From the NCBI RefSeq assembly GCF_000799565.1, contig NZ_JUHB01000001.1:3475501-3539500 (forward strand): a DNA stretch of 64,000 nucleotides, read 5' to 3'. The notes beneath the pieces are model-generated. The model was given only the letters and a program-made list of their open reading frames with translations, was not told the origin of the DNA and did not search any database. Source of the DNA: Cellulophaga sp. Hel_I_12. GTDB lineage: Bacteria > Bacteroidota > Bacteroidia > Flavobacteriales > Flavobacteriaceae. Each line of letters begins with the position of its first letter. Within the stretch, counting starts at the first letter, position 1. This document shows positions 52,253 to 61,190 of this stretch, in pieces. The translations under genes and the position numbers were made by a program.

Positions 52253-52834
52253 TTAAAATTCTAAATCTACTACCAAATCAAACTCGTCGTAAATAGCCTT
52301 GTCTTTTAAGGTGTCTGTAAAATTTGAAGACCCGTATTTAATATTATAATTAGTTCTGTCAACCTTTAAAGTAGCGGTTGCCTTACTTCCGTAAACCGAT
52401 AGATCAAAAGTAATTGCTTTCGTAATTCCTTTAATGGTTAAATCACCAGTAACCTCGTATGAATTTTTCCCATCTGCTTTAACATTGGTAAAAACTAATT
52501 TCGAAGTGGCATGATTTGCCGTTCCAAAAAAATCATCAGCATTTAAATGCCCTTCTAATTTTTCTTTTCCTTCACCTGCTTTTAAGTCTTCAACAGTAAT
52601 ACTCGACATATCCACCATAAACTCACCACCAGTTAATTTATCACCTTCAAACATGAGTGTTCCTGATTTTAGGTCTATTTTGCCATAGTGTGAACCTGCA
52701 AATTTGTAACCTTTCCAGGTTACTGTGCTACTTTCTGTTTTTACTTCTTTTTTTTCTCCATCAATAGGAGTTGTTGCAAATGCGGTAGCACCAAATACTA
52801 GTGCAAATACGAAACTTAAGCTGTTCTTTTTCAT
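52253..52834 (-). CDS. YceI-family secreted protein
   Basis: A 193-residue protein with a signal peptide ending near TAFATT. The lipocalin-like YceI barrel is seen in STVTWKGYKFAGSHYG, the GHLNADDFFG motif and VTGDLTIKGITKAITFDL. Members bind polyisoprenoids in the periplasm. It is 38 bp downstream of a MarR gene and likely under its control. Confidence 0.92.
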   Translation of the reverse strand: MKKNSLSFVFALVFGATAFATTPIDGEKKEVKTESSTVTWKGYKFAGSHYGKIDLKSGTLMFEGDKLTGGEFMVDMSSITVEDLKAGEGKEKLEGHLNADDFFGTANHATSKLVFTNVKADGKNSYEVTGDLTIKGITKAITFDLSVYGSKATATLKVDRTNYNIKYGSSNFTDTLKDKAIYDEFDLVVDLEF

Positions 52835-52872
52835 GTTTTTAATTTTTATTGTTTGTGTTTAAGTATTTGTGA

Positions 52873-53319
52873 TTAAAATTTATCTAATAGTTTATTTAAT
52901 AGGGTCAAATCGGCTCCGTTAAACTTATGAAGTAAACTTTCTTCTGCTTTTTTCATGGCTTGGTCCATACTGAGTAAAACTTTTTCGCCTGTTTGGGTTA
53001 TCGTAATTTCAACTTTTCTCCTATTGCTCTCGCAAGTTTCTCTTTCTACAAAATCTTTTAAAATAAGCTTATCCACCAACCTTGTGGTATTACTCATTTT
53101 CGTTACCATTCGTTCATTTAAGGTACTTAGGTTAGCAGGTTTCCCTTTTTGGCCTCGCAAAATTCGAAGCACGTTAAATTGCTGTAGCGAAACATCATAG
53201 GGTTTTAAGGCATTTGTTATGACCTCATTTACTTTGTTTTCAACCAAACTTAAGTGAATTATTGTCCTTTGTTTTAAAGGAATTTCTTTTTCAGTTTTTA
53301 TGGTTTCTTCTACATTCAT
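52873..53319 (-). CDS. MarR-family transcriptional regulator
   Basis: A 148-residue winged-helix regulator. The dimerisation helices flank a wHTH with FNVLRILRGQKGKPANLSTLNER, and RLVDKLILKDFVERE followed by RRKVEITITQTGE is the wing. A palindrome TTGTATATACAA overlaps its promoter, so it probably represses itself and the downstream YceI gene. The ligand is unknown. Confidence 0.92.
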   Translation of the reverse strand: MNVEETIKTEKEIPLKQRTIIHLSLVENKVNEVITNALKPYDVSLQQFNVLRILRGQKGKPANLSTLNERMVTKMSNTTRLVDKLILKDFVERETCESNRRKVEITITQTGEKVLLSMDQAMKKAEESLLHKFNGADLTLLNKLLDKF

Positions 53320-53332
53320 GTCAATACAACAA

Positions 53333-53349
53333 TTGTATATACAAATGTA
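53333..53349 (-). promoter_or_regulatory. MarR-type operator overlapping the -7 box
   Basis: Perfect 12-bp palindrome TTGTATATACAA (53333-53344), extendable to 20 bp with one mismatched pair. It overlaps the minus-strand TACATTTG element (53349-53342), 14 bp upstream of the marR start. Confidence 0.6.
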
Positions 53350-53482
53350 TTTCTAATTATTTAGGATACACTAAAGTTTGCTATTAATGTTTTGTTAAAT
53401 TTTCTCTAGTTTTAAAATCACGTTGTGGGCGGTAATGCATTTTGAAAATAATGACTTATTTTTGAGGATAAAAGTTTTTAAT

Positions 53483-53794
53483 ATGGCAGATTTAGTACAA
53501 GAAGATTGGGCGGAACAACTAAAAAAAGATGCGAATGCGTTTCTTTTAGATGTAAGAACAGCACAAGAAGTAGCAGAGGGATATATACCTAATGCAACCA
53601 ACATAGATATTCATTTAGGGCAAGGTTTTTTAAATGAAATTGAAAAATTAGATAAGTCTAAAACTTACTTTGTGTATTGTCGATCAGGAGCACGCAGTGG
53701 GCAGGCTTGTGCTATTATGAATAGCCTTGGTTTTGAAAATGCCTATAATTTAGTTGGAGGCTTTATGAATTGGGAAGGTGAGGTTGCTCAATAA
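53483..53794 (+). CDS. Rhodanese-like protein
   Basis: 103 residues from Met at 53483 (MADLVQEDW); an upstream Met at 53423 would add 20 residues across a promoter-like element (TATTTTTG at 53457-53464). A single rhodanese domain with the active loop CRSGARS (Cys66). It moves sulfur or acts in redox chemistry; partners are unknown. Confidence 0.9.
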   Translation: MADLVQEDWAEQLKKDANAFLLDVRTAQEVAEGYIPNATNIDIHLGQGFLNEIEKLDKSKTYFVYCRSGARSGQACAIMNSLGFENAYNLVGGFMNWEGEVAQ

Positions 53795-53907
53795 AAAGTT
53801 TTATCTTTAATTAGGATAGTCGAATTTTCTGATCTTTCTCTCTATTTTTAACCAAAACAGCGAAACCCGAACTAGGTGCTGCAAACCATTAGAAACCAGA
53901 AATCAAC

Positions 53908-55191
53908 ATGCGAGAAGATTTTCTTCATTTTATCTGGAAATATAAAAAAATAAGAACTGCACCCCTAGTAAGTTCGCAAAATGAGACAATCGAAATTCTA
54001 TCAGAAGGTACGCATAACCATTTGTCTGGTCCGGATTTTTTCAACGCCAGAATAAAAATAAATGAACAACTCTGGGCTGGCAATGTGGAAATCCACATCA
54101 AGTCATCCGATTGGTATGCACATGGCCATGAAAGCGATCCAAACTATGACAACGTAATTCTTCATGTTGTTTGGGATGATGATGTGGCTATTTTTAGAAA
54201 AGACAATACACAAATTTCTACGCTCGAACTTAAAGCTTATGTATCAAAAGAGGTATTTGAAGCCTATCAAAAACTTTTTGAAGCGCGCACGAACAGGTTT
54301 ATTAATTGTCAAAATGACATAACTAGTGTTAACGATTTTGTTTTTAAAAATTGGTTAGAACGCCTATTTTTCGAGCGTTTGGAACAAAAATCGAATGCTG
54401 TAGCCGAATTATTAGTACGGCATAACAACGATTGGGAACAAGTATTGTTTTCACTTTTAGTAAAGAACTTTGGACTAAAAATAAATGGAGAATCTTTTCA
54501 AAGTTTAAGCGAAAGTTTGCCTTTTAGCATCGTTCGAAAAATAGGGGATAGTGCCCTACAACTTGAAGCTACTTTTTTCGGGATGGCGGGCTTTTTAGAA
54601 AGTGATGAAATTTCAGATGCGTATTACCTTCATCTTAGAAAAGAATATCAATTCATAGAGCACAAATTCAAATTAAACAATCAAGCTGTTCAGAAGCCAG
54701 AATTTTTTAAATTAAGACCATCCAATTTTCCGACACTGCGTTTGTCGCAAATCGCTAATTTGTATTCAAAAAATCAAAATCTGTTCCATAAAATAATAGA
54801 TGCCCAGAGCTTAGATGTTATTTATGACCTATTTAATGTTCAAGCCAGTGCCTATTGGAATTCTCATTTTACCTTTGGAAAAGAATCTAAAAAAAGTAGC
54901 AAAAAACTAACTAAAAATTTTATTGAACTTCTCCTTATAAATACCATACTTCCTTTAAAATTTGAATATGCCAAGCATTTCAATACCGCCGAAGAGGCTT
55001 CTATCGTCGCTATTGTGGCGGGTATTAAAAATGAAAGGAATAGTATTATTGATAATTTTTTGTCCTTAGGGGTTGGCATATCTAATGCTATGGAAAGTCA
55101 GGCTGTTTTGCAATTGTATAACAACTACTGCTCAAAAAATAATTGTTTACATTGCGCCGTTGGGCATCATTTATTAAAAGGAAATACTTAA
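53908..55191 (+). CDS. DUF2851 family protein
   Basis: A 427-residue protein starting MREDFLHFIWKYKK, a flavobacterial DUF2851 hallmark. It has a conserved N-terminal block HNHLSGPDFFNARI and VEIHIKSSDWYAHGH, reminiscent of a nuclease-like core, and a C-terminal CxxC-like pair CLHC. Function is unknown. The next gene starts 9 bp later. Confidence 0.85.
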   Translation: MREDFLHFIWKYKKIRTAPLVSSQNETIEILSEGTHNHLSGPDFFNARIKINEQLWAGNVEIHIKSSDWYAHGHESDPNYDNVILHVVWDDDVAIFRKDNTQISTLELKAYVSKEVFEAYQKLFEARTNRFINCQNDITSVNDFVFKNWLERLFFERLEQKSNAVAELLVRHNNDWEQVLFSLLVKNFGLKINGESFQSLSESLPFSIVRKIGDSALQLEATFFGMAGFLESDEISDAYYLHLRKEYQFIEHKFKLNNQAVQKPEFFKLRPSNFPTLRLSQIANLYSKNQNLFHKIIDAQSLDVIYDLFNVQASAYWNSHFTFGKESKKSSKKLTKNFIELLLINTILPLKFEYAKHFNTAEEASIVAIVAGIKNERNSIIDNFLSLGVGISNAMESQAVLQLYNNYCSKNNCLHCAVGHHLLKGNT

Positions 55192-55200
55192 TTTTAGCCT

Positions 55201-55428
55201 ATGAATATTTTCTATCAGGCATTATATTTTTTTCAAAAGCGTGGTTTTGAGGTGTGTAGACGTATCGCGGAGCGTATGGGCATCAGAGCGAGAGTGGTCA
55301 GAACTTCATTTATTTATCTTGCTTTTGTTACCTTAGGCTTTGGTTTTGCCCTGTATTTGTTCGTTGCGTTCTGGTTAAAAATAAAAGATCTGGTACATAC
55401 CAAAAGAACCTCCGTGTTTGACTTATAA
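55201..55428 (+). CDS. PspC-domain membrane protein
   Basis: A 75-residue protein. A helical N-terminal part with FEVCRRIAERMGI is followed by a transmembrane segment (about 37-62) with FVTLGFGFALYLFVAFWL. It matches the short PspC family of envelope-stress proteins. It lies between DUF2851 and the K+ channel in one tight run (9 and 3 bp gaps). Confidence 0.82.
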   Translation: MNIFYQALYFFQKRGFEVCRRIAERMGIRARVVRTSFIYLAFVTLGFGFALYLFVAFWLKIKDLVHTKRTSVFDL

Positions 55429-55431
55429 ACA

Positions 55432-56439
55432 ATGATAAAACTCTTTAAATCTAAAATATATCTAGCCTTTTTTTTGATGATAGCTGTTTTGCTCGTTGGA
55501 GTTTTTGGCTACAGAATGATTTCAAATTTTGACTGGATTGATGCGGTTTATATGACCATCATTACGGTCACTACAGTTGGTTTTTCTGAAGTGAGACCAT
55601 TAGATGACACCTCAAAACTATTTACTGTTGTTTTGATTATCTTAAGCGTTTTTATTTTTGCTTATGCCATATCGGTGATTACAGAATATATTTTAGGTAG
55701 AAATTCATTACAATTATTAAAAAAGAAAAAAGTGAAAAACACCATAAATAGTTTAAAAAACCATGTGCTTATTTGCGGTTTTGGACGTAACGGAATACAA
55801 GCATCTGAGCGTTTAAAAGCCTACAGAAAACCATTTGTAGTTATTGAGAAAGATAAGGCCATCATAGAAAGGTATGAAAATGACATTCTTTTTGTGGAAG
55901 GTGATGCTAATGACGATGATGTTTTAATAGAGGCAGGTATAGAAAATGCACAGTATTTAATTACCGCATTACCAGATGATGCCACTAATTTATTTGTGGT
56001 GCTATCAGCCAGACAGTTAAATAAAGATTTATTCATTATCAGCCGGGCATCATTGGCAAATTCTCAGAAAAAATTACTTTTGGCAGGAGCCAATAAGGTA
56101 ATTATGCCTGATAAAATTGGTGGAGATCACATGGCATCACTTGTCGTTATGCCCGATTTAATTACTTTTATGGACAAATTGTCCATGGAAGGCGAGCATA
56201 CAACCAACTTAGAAGAAGTCGCTATAGAAGATTTTGCGGATCAGTTAGATTGCAATTCTTTGCGTGATTTAGATTTGCGGAATAGAACAGGGTGTACCAT
56301 TATTGGATATATTGAACCCAACGGTAATTATATCATTAATCCAGAAGCCGATTTAAAATTAGAACCCAAAAGTAAAGTCATTGTCTTAGGAAGACCAGAG
56401 CAAATTCGAAAATTAAATGAAATGTTTCGGATAGTTTAA
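55432..56439 (+). CDS. Two-helix potassium channel with RCK domain
   Basis: A 335-residue channel subunit. TM1 (about 10-28), a pore loop with filter TVGFSE at 48-53 and TM2 (about 63-88) are followed by a cytosolic TrkA-N/RCK domain (GFGRNG near 115) and a TrkA-C domain (about 255-335). The filter deviates from the typical TVGYGD. It probably gates K+ flow in response to ligands at the RCK ring. Confidence 0.9.
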   Translation: MIKLFKSKIYLAFFLMIAVLLVGVFGYRMISNFDWIDAVYMTIITVTTVGFSEVRPLDDTSKLFTVVLIILSVFIFAYAISVITEYILGRNSLQLLKKKKVKNTINSLKNHVLICGFGRNGIQASERLKAYRKPFVVIEKDKAIIERYENDILFVEGDANDDDVLIEAGIENAQYLITALPDDATNLFVVLSARQLNKDLFIISRASLANSQKKLLLAGANKVIMPDKIGGDHMASLVVMPDLITFMDKLSMEGEHTTNLEEVAIEDFADQLDCNSLRDLDLRNRTGCTIIGYIEPNGNYIINPEADLKLEPKSKVIVLGRPEQIRKLNEMFRIV

Positions 56440-56527
56440 CTGTCTTTGATAAATAAAATTTGATACCACTTTTTTTTTTTAGATATTGCCTAACAATTAA
56501 TCAAATAAAACTTACGTAACCAACATT

Positions 56528-58597
56528 ATGAAGAAATTAATTTACTTCGTTTCTCTACTAATTTCCTTTTCAGTTTTCTCTCAAGACCTTAAAGTAGAAG
56601 GAAAAGTTTTCAATCCCTCCAACACTATCAATGATGGTGTTATAGATCTAGAAGTCTCAGGCGGTGTGGAACCTTACACTTTTAAATGGAGTAACGAAAA
56701 TACCCCACTAAGCTCGAAAAGAGCCACAGGCTTAGTTGAAGGCGTTCCATATGATGTTGTCATTACAGATGCCAATGGGCAAAGTGTAAGCAAATCTTAT
56801 AAAGTAAAAGCAGAAGCCATAACTGAAATTTTTAACGGTACCATGACGCCCGCGGTAAGTGCCTTAGGGTCTGTGTTGTTTTGGGATCCTTTTGCTGCAG
56901 TAGGGCTTTATGATCCTGTAGTTTATGCCGATGTAAAAAGAGTAGGAGTACCGAATTGGTCTCCTGATATGAATGATAAATTTACCCTCACAAAATGGAT
57001 TAAGCCAGAAGGTTCAAAAGTTAAAAAGGGAGAGCAAATTGCTATTATTACCAATAATACTGGAGAAGAAATTGGTATTAATGCCTTAGCGAGTGGAGAA
57101 TTAAAACATTTAACGGCCGAAGGTAAAGTAATTTATAATTCCGAGAATAAAGAACATATTATTGAACAAGGGGCTCACTTTTTAGCTTCTATTAAATATG
57201 ATGACCCTGAAGTCGTAATACATCCAAATGGTGATCCAGTGACAAAACCTATTTCGTTTATCGTGATTTGGTTGGTATTAGGAGCCACCTTTTTTACCTT
57301 TAGAATGGGCTTTATAAATATTCGAGGCTTTGGTCATGCCATAGATTTGGCACGGGGAAAATATGATGATCCAAATGCACCTGGTCAAGTTACGCATTTT
57401 CAAGCTTTGGCTACTGCCGTGTCCGGTACTGTTGGTCTAGGTAATATCGCAGGGGTTGCCGTTGCTGTTTCTTTAGGGGGCGCAGGTGCTACTTTCTGGA
57501 TGATTGTATGTGGATTTTTAGGTATGTCTTCAAAATTTGTAGAATGTACTTTAGGTGTAAAATATAGAGATATTTTACCAGATGGTCGTGTTTTTGGAGG
57601 TCCAATGAACTATTTGCGCTACGGTCTTGAAAAAAGAAATATGAAAGGTTTTGGCAAAGTACTTGCAGGTTTATTTGCAGTATTAGCAGTTGGTGCTTCT
57701 TTCGGAGGTGGAAATATGTTCCAAGCAAATCAATCTTTCGAGCAGTTAGCGGGTCAGTTTCCTGTTTTAGCAGGTAACGGATTTTGGTTTGGTATTGTCA
57801 CTGCAATTTTAGTTGGTGTTGTTATTATAGGTGGTATTAATAGTATTGCTAATGTAACGGGTAAAATTGTGCCAATTATGGCTTCAATCTATATTGTTGC
57901 TGCCTTAGCGGTAATTATAATGAATATTGAGAATATCGGTCCAGCATTTTCAGCCATTTGGAATGGTGCATTTAGTCCGTCTGCATTGAAAGGGGGTATC
58001 ATTGGAGTACTGGTCATAGGTTTTCAGCGAGCCGCGTTTTCTAATGAGGCCGGAGTAGGTTCTGCTGCCATTGCACATAGTACAGCGAAAACAAATAACC
58101 CTCCCTCGGAAGGCTTTGTAGCGCTTTTAGAGCCTTTTATTGACACTGTTGTGGTATGTACGCTTACCGCTCTTGTATTAATTTTTACGGGTATGCATGA
58201 GGTTGAAGGCATGGCGGGGGCTCAATTAACATCAGATGCATTTGGAAGTCAAATTTCTTGGTTCCCTTATGTGCTCGCTTTAGCCGTATTCTTATTTGCA
58301 TTTTCTACAATGATTTCTTGGTCGTACTACGGAATGAGAGCTTGGACCTATTTGTTTGGAAAGAGTAAAAGAACGGAGTTTATTTATAAAATGGTTTTCT
58401 TAGTATTTGTTGTTATTGGAGCTTCGGTAAGTTTAGGCGCTGTATTAGACTTTTCTGACATGATGATTTTAGCGATGTCTTTCCCTAATATTATTGGATT
58501 GTATATCATGTCTGGGGAAGTTAAAAAAGATTTAAAAGAGTATTTTACGAAGTTAAAATCTAACCAGTTATATAAAAAGCAAATAGAGTCTAAGTAA
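56528..58597 (+). CDS. AGCS-family Na+/alanine-type symporter with N-terminal SprB-like and lipoyl-like domains
   Basis: A 689-residue protein. It has a signal peptide (1-19), then a PKD/SprB-repeat-like domain (about 23-95: [25 protein letters not shown]). The usual AGCS leading helix comes next (about 100-122, [18 protein letters not shown]). A lipoyl/biotinyl-like domain (about 132-223, [17 protein letters not shown]) has no modifiable Lys at the hairpin tip (NNTGEE). The symporter proper follows from about 242, with [14 protein letters not shown] and [16 protein letters not shown] typical of AGCS. It should import alanine or glycine with Na+. The extra domains probably face the periplasm. 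Confidence 0.88.
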   Translation: MKKLIYFVSLLISFSVFSQDLKVEGKVFNPSNTINDGVIDLEVSGGVEPYTFKWSNENTPLSSKRATGLVEGVPYDVVITDANGQSVSKSYKVKAEAITEIFNGTMTPAVSALGSVLFWDPFAAVGLYDPVVYADVKRVGVPNWSPDMNDKFTLTKWIKPEGSKVKKGEQIAIITNNTGEEIGINALASGELKHLTAEGKVIYNSENKEHIIEQGAHFLASIKYDDPEVVIHPNGDPVTKPISFIVIWLVLGATFFTFRMGFINIRGFGHAIDLARGKYDDPNAPGQVTHFQALATAVSGTVGLGNIAGVAVAVSLGGAGATFWMIVCGFLGMSSKFVECTLGVKYRDILPDGRVFGGPMNYLRYGLEKRNMKGFGKVLAGLFAVLAVGASFGGGNMFQANQSFEQLAGQFPVLAGNGFWFGIVTAILVGVVIIGGINSIANVTGKIVPIMASIYIVAALAVIIMNIENIGPAFSAIWNGAFSPSALKGGIIGVLVIGFQRAAFSNEAGVGSAAIAHSTAKTNNPPSEGFVALLEPFIDTVVVCTLTALVLIFTGMHEVEGMAGAQLTSDAFGSQISWFPYVLALAVFLFAFSTMISWSYYGMRAWTYLFGKSKRTEFIYKMVFLVFVVIGASVSLGAVLDFSDMMILAMSFPNIIGLYIMSGEVKKDLKEYFTKLKSNQLYKKQIESK

Positions 58598-58606
58598 AAT
58601 AACCTA

Positions 58607-59497
58607 ATGAAAAAATATAAATCCCACGTTAAGTTCAATACACAAGAACAGCGTGGGATTTTATTTTTATTACTTATTATTATAACGCTTCAAGTCGCTT
58701 ATTTTTTATACATAGCTAAGGTTTCTACTAATTTAAATGTTACTGGTGCTTTTGTAAATGAAGAACAGCAACATCAAATTAACCTTTTAAAGCAGAACAT
58801 GCTTAAAAAGGATACGCTACATTTATTTCCCTTTAATCCTAACTATATAAACGATGCCAAGGGCTATACCTTGGGGTTGTCTTTAGAAGAGCTTGATCGA
58901 TTACACAAATTTAGAAAAGCAAATAACTATGTAAATTCTAAAGCGGAATTCCAGAAGGTAACTTTGGTCTCAGATTCGCTGCTTGATCTAATAGCGCCCT
59001 ATTTTAAATTTCCGGATTGGGTGACTAGTACTTTACATAACAATCCCACAAGGTCAGAAAACCAGAGGGCTGTTAGGTATGAAAAATCAGTAGTAGAGGC
59101 CAAGCAGGACTTAAATACTGCTACGACAGCAGACCTAAAAAAAATAAAAGGAATCGGTGACAAACTATCAGAAAGGATCGTTAAATTCAGAGATAGGTTA
59201 GGCGGCTTTCTGATAGATGAACAGCTATATGATGTCTATGGCTTAGCGCCAGAAGTTACAAAAAGGGCTCTGGAAAAATTCACGGTAATGCATCAGCCGA
59301 CGGTGCTAAAAATAAATTTAAACACCTGTTCCTCTTCCGAATTATCAAAATTAGTATATTTAAATGATGTGCTTTCTGAAAAAATTATACGCTATCGAAA
59401 TACGGTTGGTGTAATTCAATCTTTTGAGGAATTAAAAAAAATAGAGGGTTTTCCTTCGGAAAAAATCAATAGAATATCTTTATATTTGTCTTTATAA
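58607..59497 (+). CDS. ComEA-like helix-hairpin-helix protein
   Basis: A 296-residue protein with one N-terminal transmembrane helix (about 18-40) and two HhH motifs: LNTATTADLKKIKGIGDKLS and LNTCSSSELSKLVYLND. A further HhH-like segment around 92-120 is degenerate. Such proteins bind double-stranded DNA, often in uptake; here the role is not established. The start is supported by the usual family N-terminus (KSHVKFNTQEQRG). A terminator-like hairpin lies inside its first 20 codons. Confidence 0.85.
   Translation: MKKYKSHVKFNTQEQRGILFLLLIIITLQVAYFLYIAKVSTNLNVTGAFVNEEQQHQINLLKQNMLKKDTLHLFPFNPNYINDAKGYTLGLSLEELDRLHKFRKANNYVNSKAEFQKVTLVSDSLLDLIAPYFKFPDWVTSTLHNNPTRSENQRAVRYEKSVVEAKQDLNTATTADLKKIKGIGDKLSERIVKFRDRLGGFLIDEQLYDVYGLAPEVTKRALEKFTVMHQPTVLKINLNTCSSSELSKLVYLNDVLSEKIIRYRNTVGVIQSFEELKKIEGFPSEKINRISLYLSL
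58619..58661 (+). terminator. Terminator-like hairpin inside the next gene's 5' coding end
   Basis: Perfect 10-bp arms AAATCCCACG (58619-58628) and CGTGGGATTT (58652-58661) with a 23-nt loop, followed by TATTTTTATT. It begins 22 bp after the symporter stop codon and overlaps codons 5-19 of the HhH gene. Confidence 0.55.
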
Positions 59498-59522
59498 AAA
59501 AAAGCTATGAAATTGGCCCCAA

Positions 59523-59543
59523 AAAAAGGTGACTTTACCTTTT
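59523..59543 (+). terminator. Hairpin after the HhH gene
   Basis: AAAAGGT / ACCTTTT with a 6-nt loop, then TATTGTTG. Weak terminator 26 bp after the stop codon. Confidence 0.45.
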
Positions 59544-59553
59544 ATTGTTGGGC

Positions 59554-59575
59554 TAATTACATGATAATGTAATTA
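59554..59575. promoter_or_regulatory. Palindrome overlapping the acyl-CoA dehydrogenase start
   Basis: Perfect arms TAATTACAT and ATGTAATTA around GATA; the last A is the first base of the ATG at 59575. It could be an operator or an RNA hairpin controlling start-codon access. Confidence 0.4.
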
Positions 59576-60759
59576 TGAAATACAAAAACATGAACAGTAT
59601 GTACTTTACTGAAGAGCACCAATTATTCAGGGCAAGTTTAAAAGATTTTTTAAAAAAAGAAGTAGTTCCGCACATTGAGAAATGGGAAAGCACAGGGACC
59701 ATTGAGCGTTTTATTTGGAAAAAGTTTGGCGACATGGGCTTTTTTGGTCTTGCTACACCAGAAGCTGACGGAGGCTTAGGTTTAGATTTGTTTTATACGG
59801 TTATTTTACTTGAAGAATTACAAAAAATAAATTCTGGCGGTTTTGCTGCAGCAATTTGGGCGCATGCTTATTTAGCGATGACCCATCTTAATAAGGAAGC
59901 TGATGCACAACTAAAGAAAGATTATTTAACCCCTAGTGTACATGGTGACAAAATAGGTTGCCTATGTATTTCAGAACCTTTTGGAGGTAGTGATGTAGCT
60001 GGCATGAGAACTACTGCTGTAAAAAAGGGTGACTCTTATGTCCTAAATGGCTCAAAAACTTTTATAACAAATGGTGTTTATTGTGACTATATGATAGTGG
60101 CTGCAAAAACAACTCCGGAATTAGGAAATAAAGGCATCAGTATTTTTCTTGTCGATAAAGCTACTCCAGGAGTTTCAGCAACCAAATTGAATAAATTAGG
60201 TTGGAGAGCATCAGATACGGCAGAGATAGCCTTTGATAATGTAGTGATACCAGAAAGTAATTTAATGGGTGACGAAAACATGGGATTCTCTTATATCATG
60301 GAGCATTTTGCCTTAGAGCGCCTAATTATGGGTATTAATGCTCATGCAAGAGCTGAGCACGCCCTAGAGTATGCCCTGCAATATATGTCAGAACGCCAAA
60401 CTTTTGGAACCACCATAAATCAATACCAAGCACTGAGACATCGTTTAGTGGATCTGTATGCAGATATGGAACTTTGTCGAGAATATAATTACGTTGTTGC
60501 AAGTAGGTTAAACAAGGGTGAATATGTGGTTAAGGAGGCGACCATATCAAAACTAAAATCTACCAAAATGGCAGATGAGGTTATTTATGAATGTTTGCAA
60601 TTTTTAGGCGGTTACGGGTATATTGAAGATTACCCTTTAGCTCGTATGCTACGCGACAGTCGATTAGGACCTATTGGCGGAGGTACTTCTGAGATTTTGA
60701 GAGAAATTTTAGGTAAAATTATTATTGATAAAAAAGAATATAAGTCTGCAATAGATTAA
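59575..60759 (+). CDS. Acyl-CoA dehydrogenase
   Basis: A 394-residue FAD flavoprotein (starts at 59590 or 59599 also in frame). GCLCISEPFGGSD and SKTFITNG are the acyl-CoA and FAD marks. The glutamate usual in medium-chain enzymes near the C-terminus is replaced (GPIGGGTSEI), but FALERLIMG has Glu248 at the site used by isovaleryl/long-chain types, so that is the likely base. It oxidises acyl-CoA to enoyl-CoA; chain specificity is not clear. Confidence 0.9.
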   Translation: MKYKNMNSMYFTEEHQLFRASLKDFLKKEVVPHIEKWESTGTIERFIWKKFGDMGFFGLATPEADGGLGLDLFYTVILLEELQKINSGGFAAAIWAHAYLAMTHLNKEADAQLKKDYLTPSVHGDKIGCLCISEPFGGSDVAGMRTTAVKKGDSYVLNGSKTFITNGVYCDYMIVAAKTTPELGNKGISIFLVDKATPGVSATKLNKLGWRASDTAEIAFDNVVIPESNLMGDENMGFSYIMEHFALERLIMGINAHARAEHALEYALQYMSERQTFGTTINQYQALRHRLVDLYADMELCREYNYVVASRLNKGEYVVKEATISKLKSTKMADEVIYECLQFLGGYGYIEDYPLARMLRDSRLGPIGGGTSEILREILGKIIIDKKEYKSAID

Positions 60760-60824
60760 ATTTTAAGGATTTAATCTATTGTATTTTAGCTGTTTGCAAA
60801 TAATCACTAATTAAATTTTAATTA

Positions 60825-60858
60825 TTGATTATAAATTCTAAAATAGTTATTACATTTG
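60825..60858 (+). promoter_or_regulatory. rpsU promoter
   Basis: TTG (60825-60827), 23-bp spacer, TACATTTG (60851-60858). The leader is about 30 nt and carries the SD at 60881. Confidence 0.55.
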
Positions 60859-60880
60859 CAAAATAATAATCACAAAAGAG

Positions 60881-60886
60881 AGGAGG
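60881..60886 (+). promoter_or_regulatory. Strong Shine-Dalgarno before rpsU
   Basis: AGGAGG, 9 nt before the ATG at 60896. It is the only strong SD I see before a gene start in this window. It fits reports that Flavobacterium ribosomes hide the anti-SD with bS21, making rpsU the exceptional, self-regulated SD gene. Confidence 0.75.
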
Positions 60887-60895
60887 TTGTAGCCC

Positions 60896-61090
60896 ATGTT
60901 AATTATACCGATAAAAGAAGGAGAAAACATAGATAGAGCATTAAAGCGTTTCAAGCGTAAGTTTGATAGAACTGGAACAATGCGTCAATTAAGAAAGCGT
61001 CAGCAGTTCACGAAGCCTTCTGTAGAAAGAAGAGCTCAGATTCAGAAAGCGCATTATATGCAAGGCTTGAGAGATCAAGAAGAGATATAA
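60896..61090 (+). CDS. rpsU: 30S ribosomal protein bS21
   Basis: A 64-residue basic protein, MLIIPIKEGENIDRALKRFK, with an RRK-rich middle and C-terminal YMQGLRDQEEI. In Flavobacterium bS21 has been shown to help cover the 16S anti-SD region. A strong SD and a good promoter precede it; an intrinsic terminator follows at 61122. It is upstream of the recombinase gene. Confidence 0.95.
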   Translation: MLIIPIKEGENIDRALKRFKRKFDRTGTMRQLRKRQQFTKPSVERRAQIQKAHYMQGLRDQEEI

Positions 61091-61121
61091 TAAGAAAACT
61101 ATCTAATGAAGATATATTTAA

Positions 61122-61147
61122 AACCTCGCATTTTGCGAGGTTTTTTT
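61122..61147 (+). terminator. Terminator after rpsU
   Basis: AACCTCGCA / TGCGAGG(TT) with a TTT loop and T7 tail. Confidence 0.88.
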
Positions 61148-61190
61148 GTTTTTAATTATGTTCTTGAAAAATCTTTATTAATTTTAGGCT

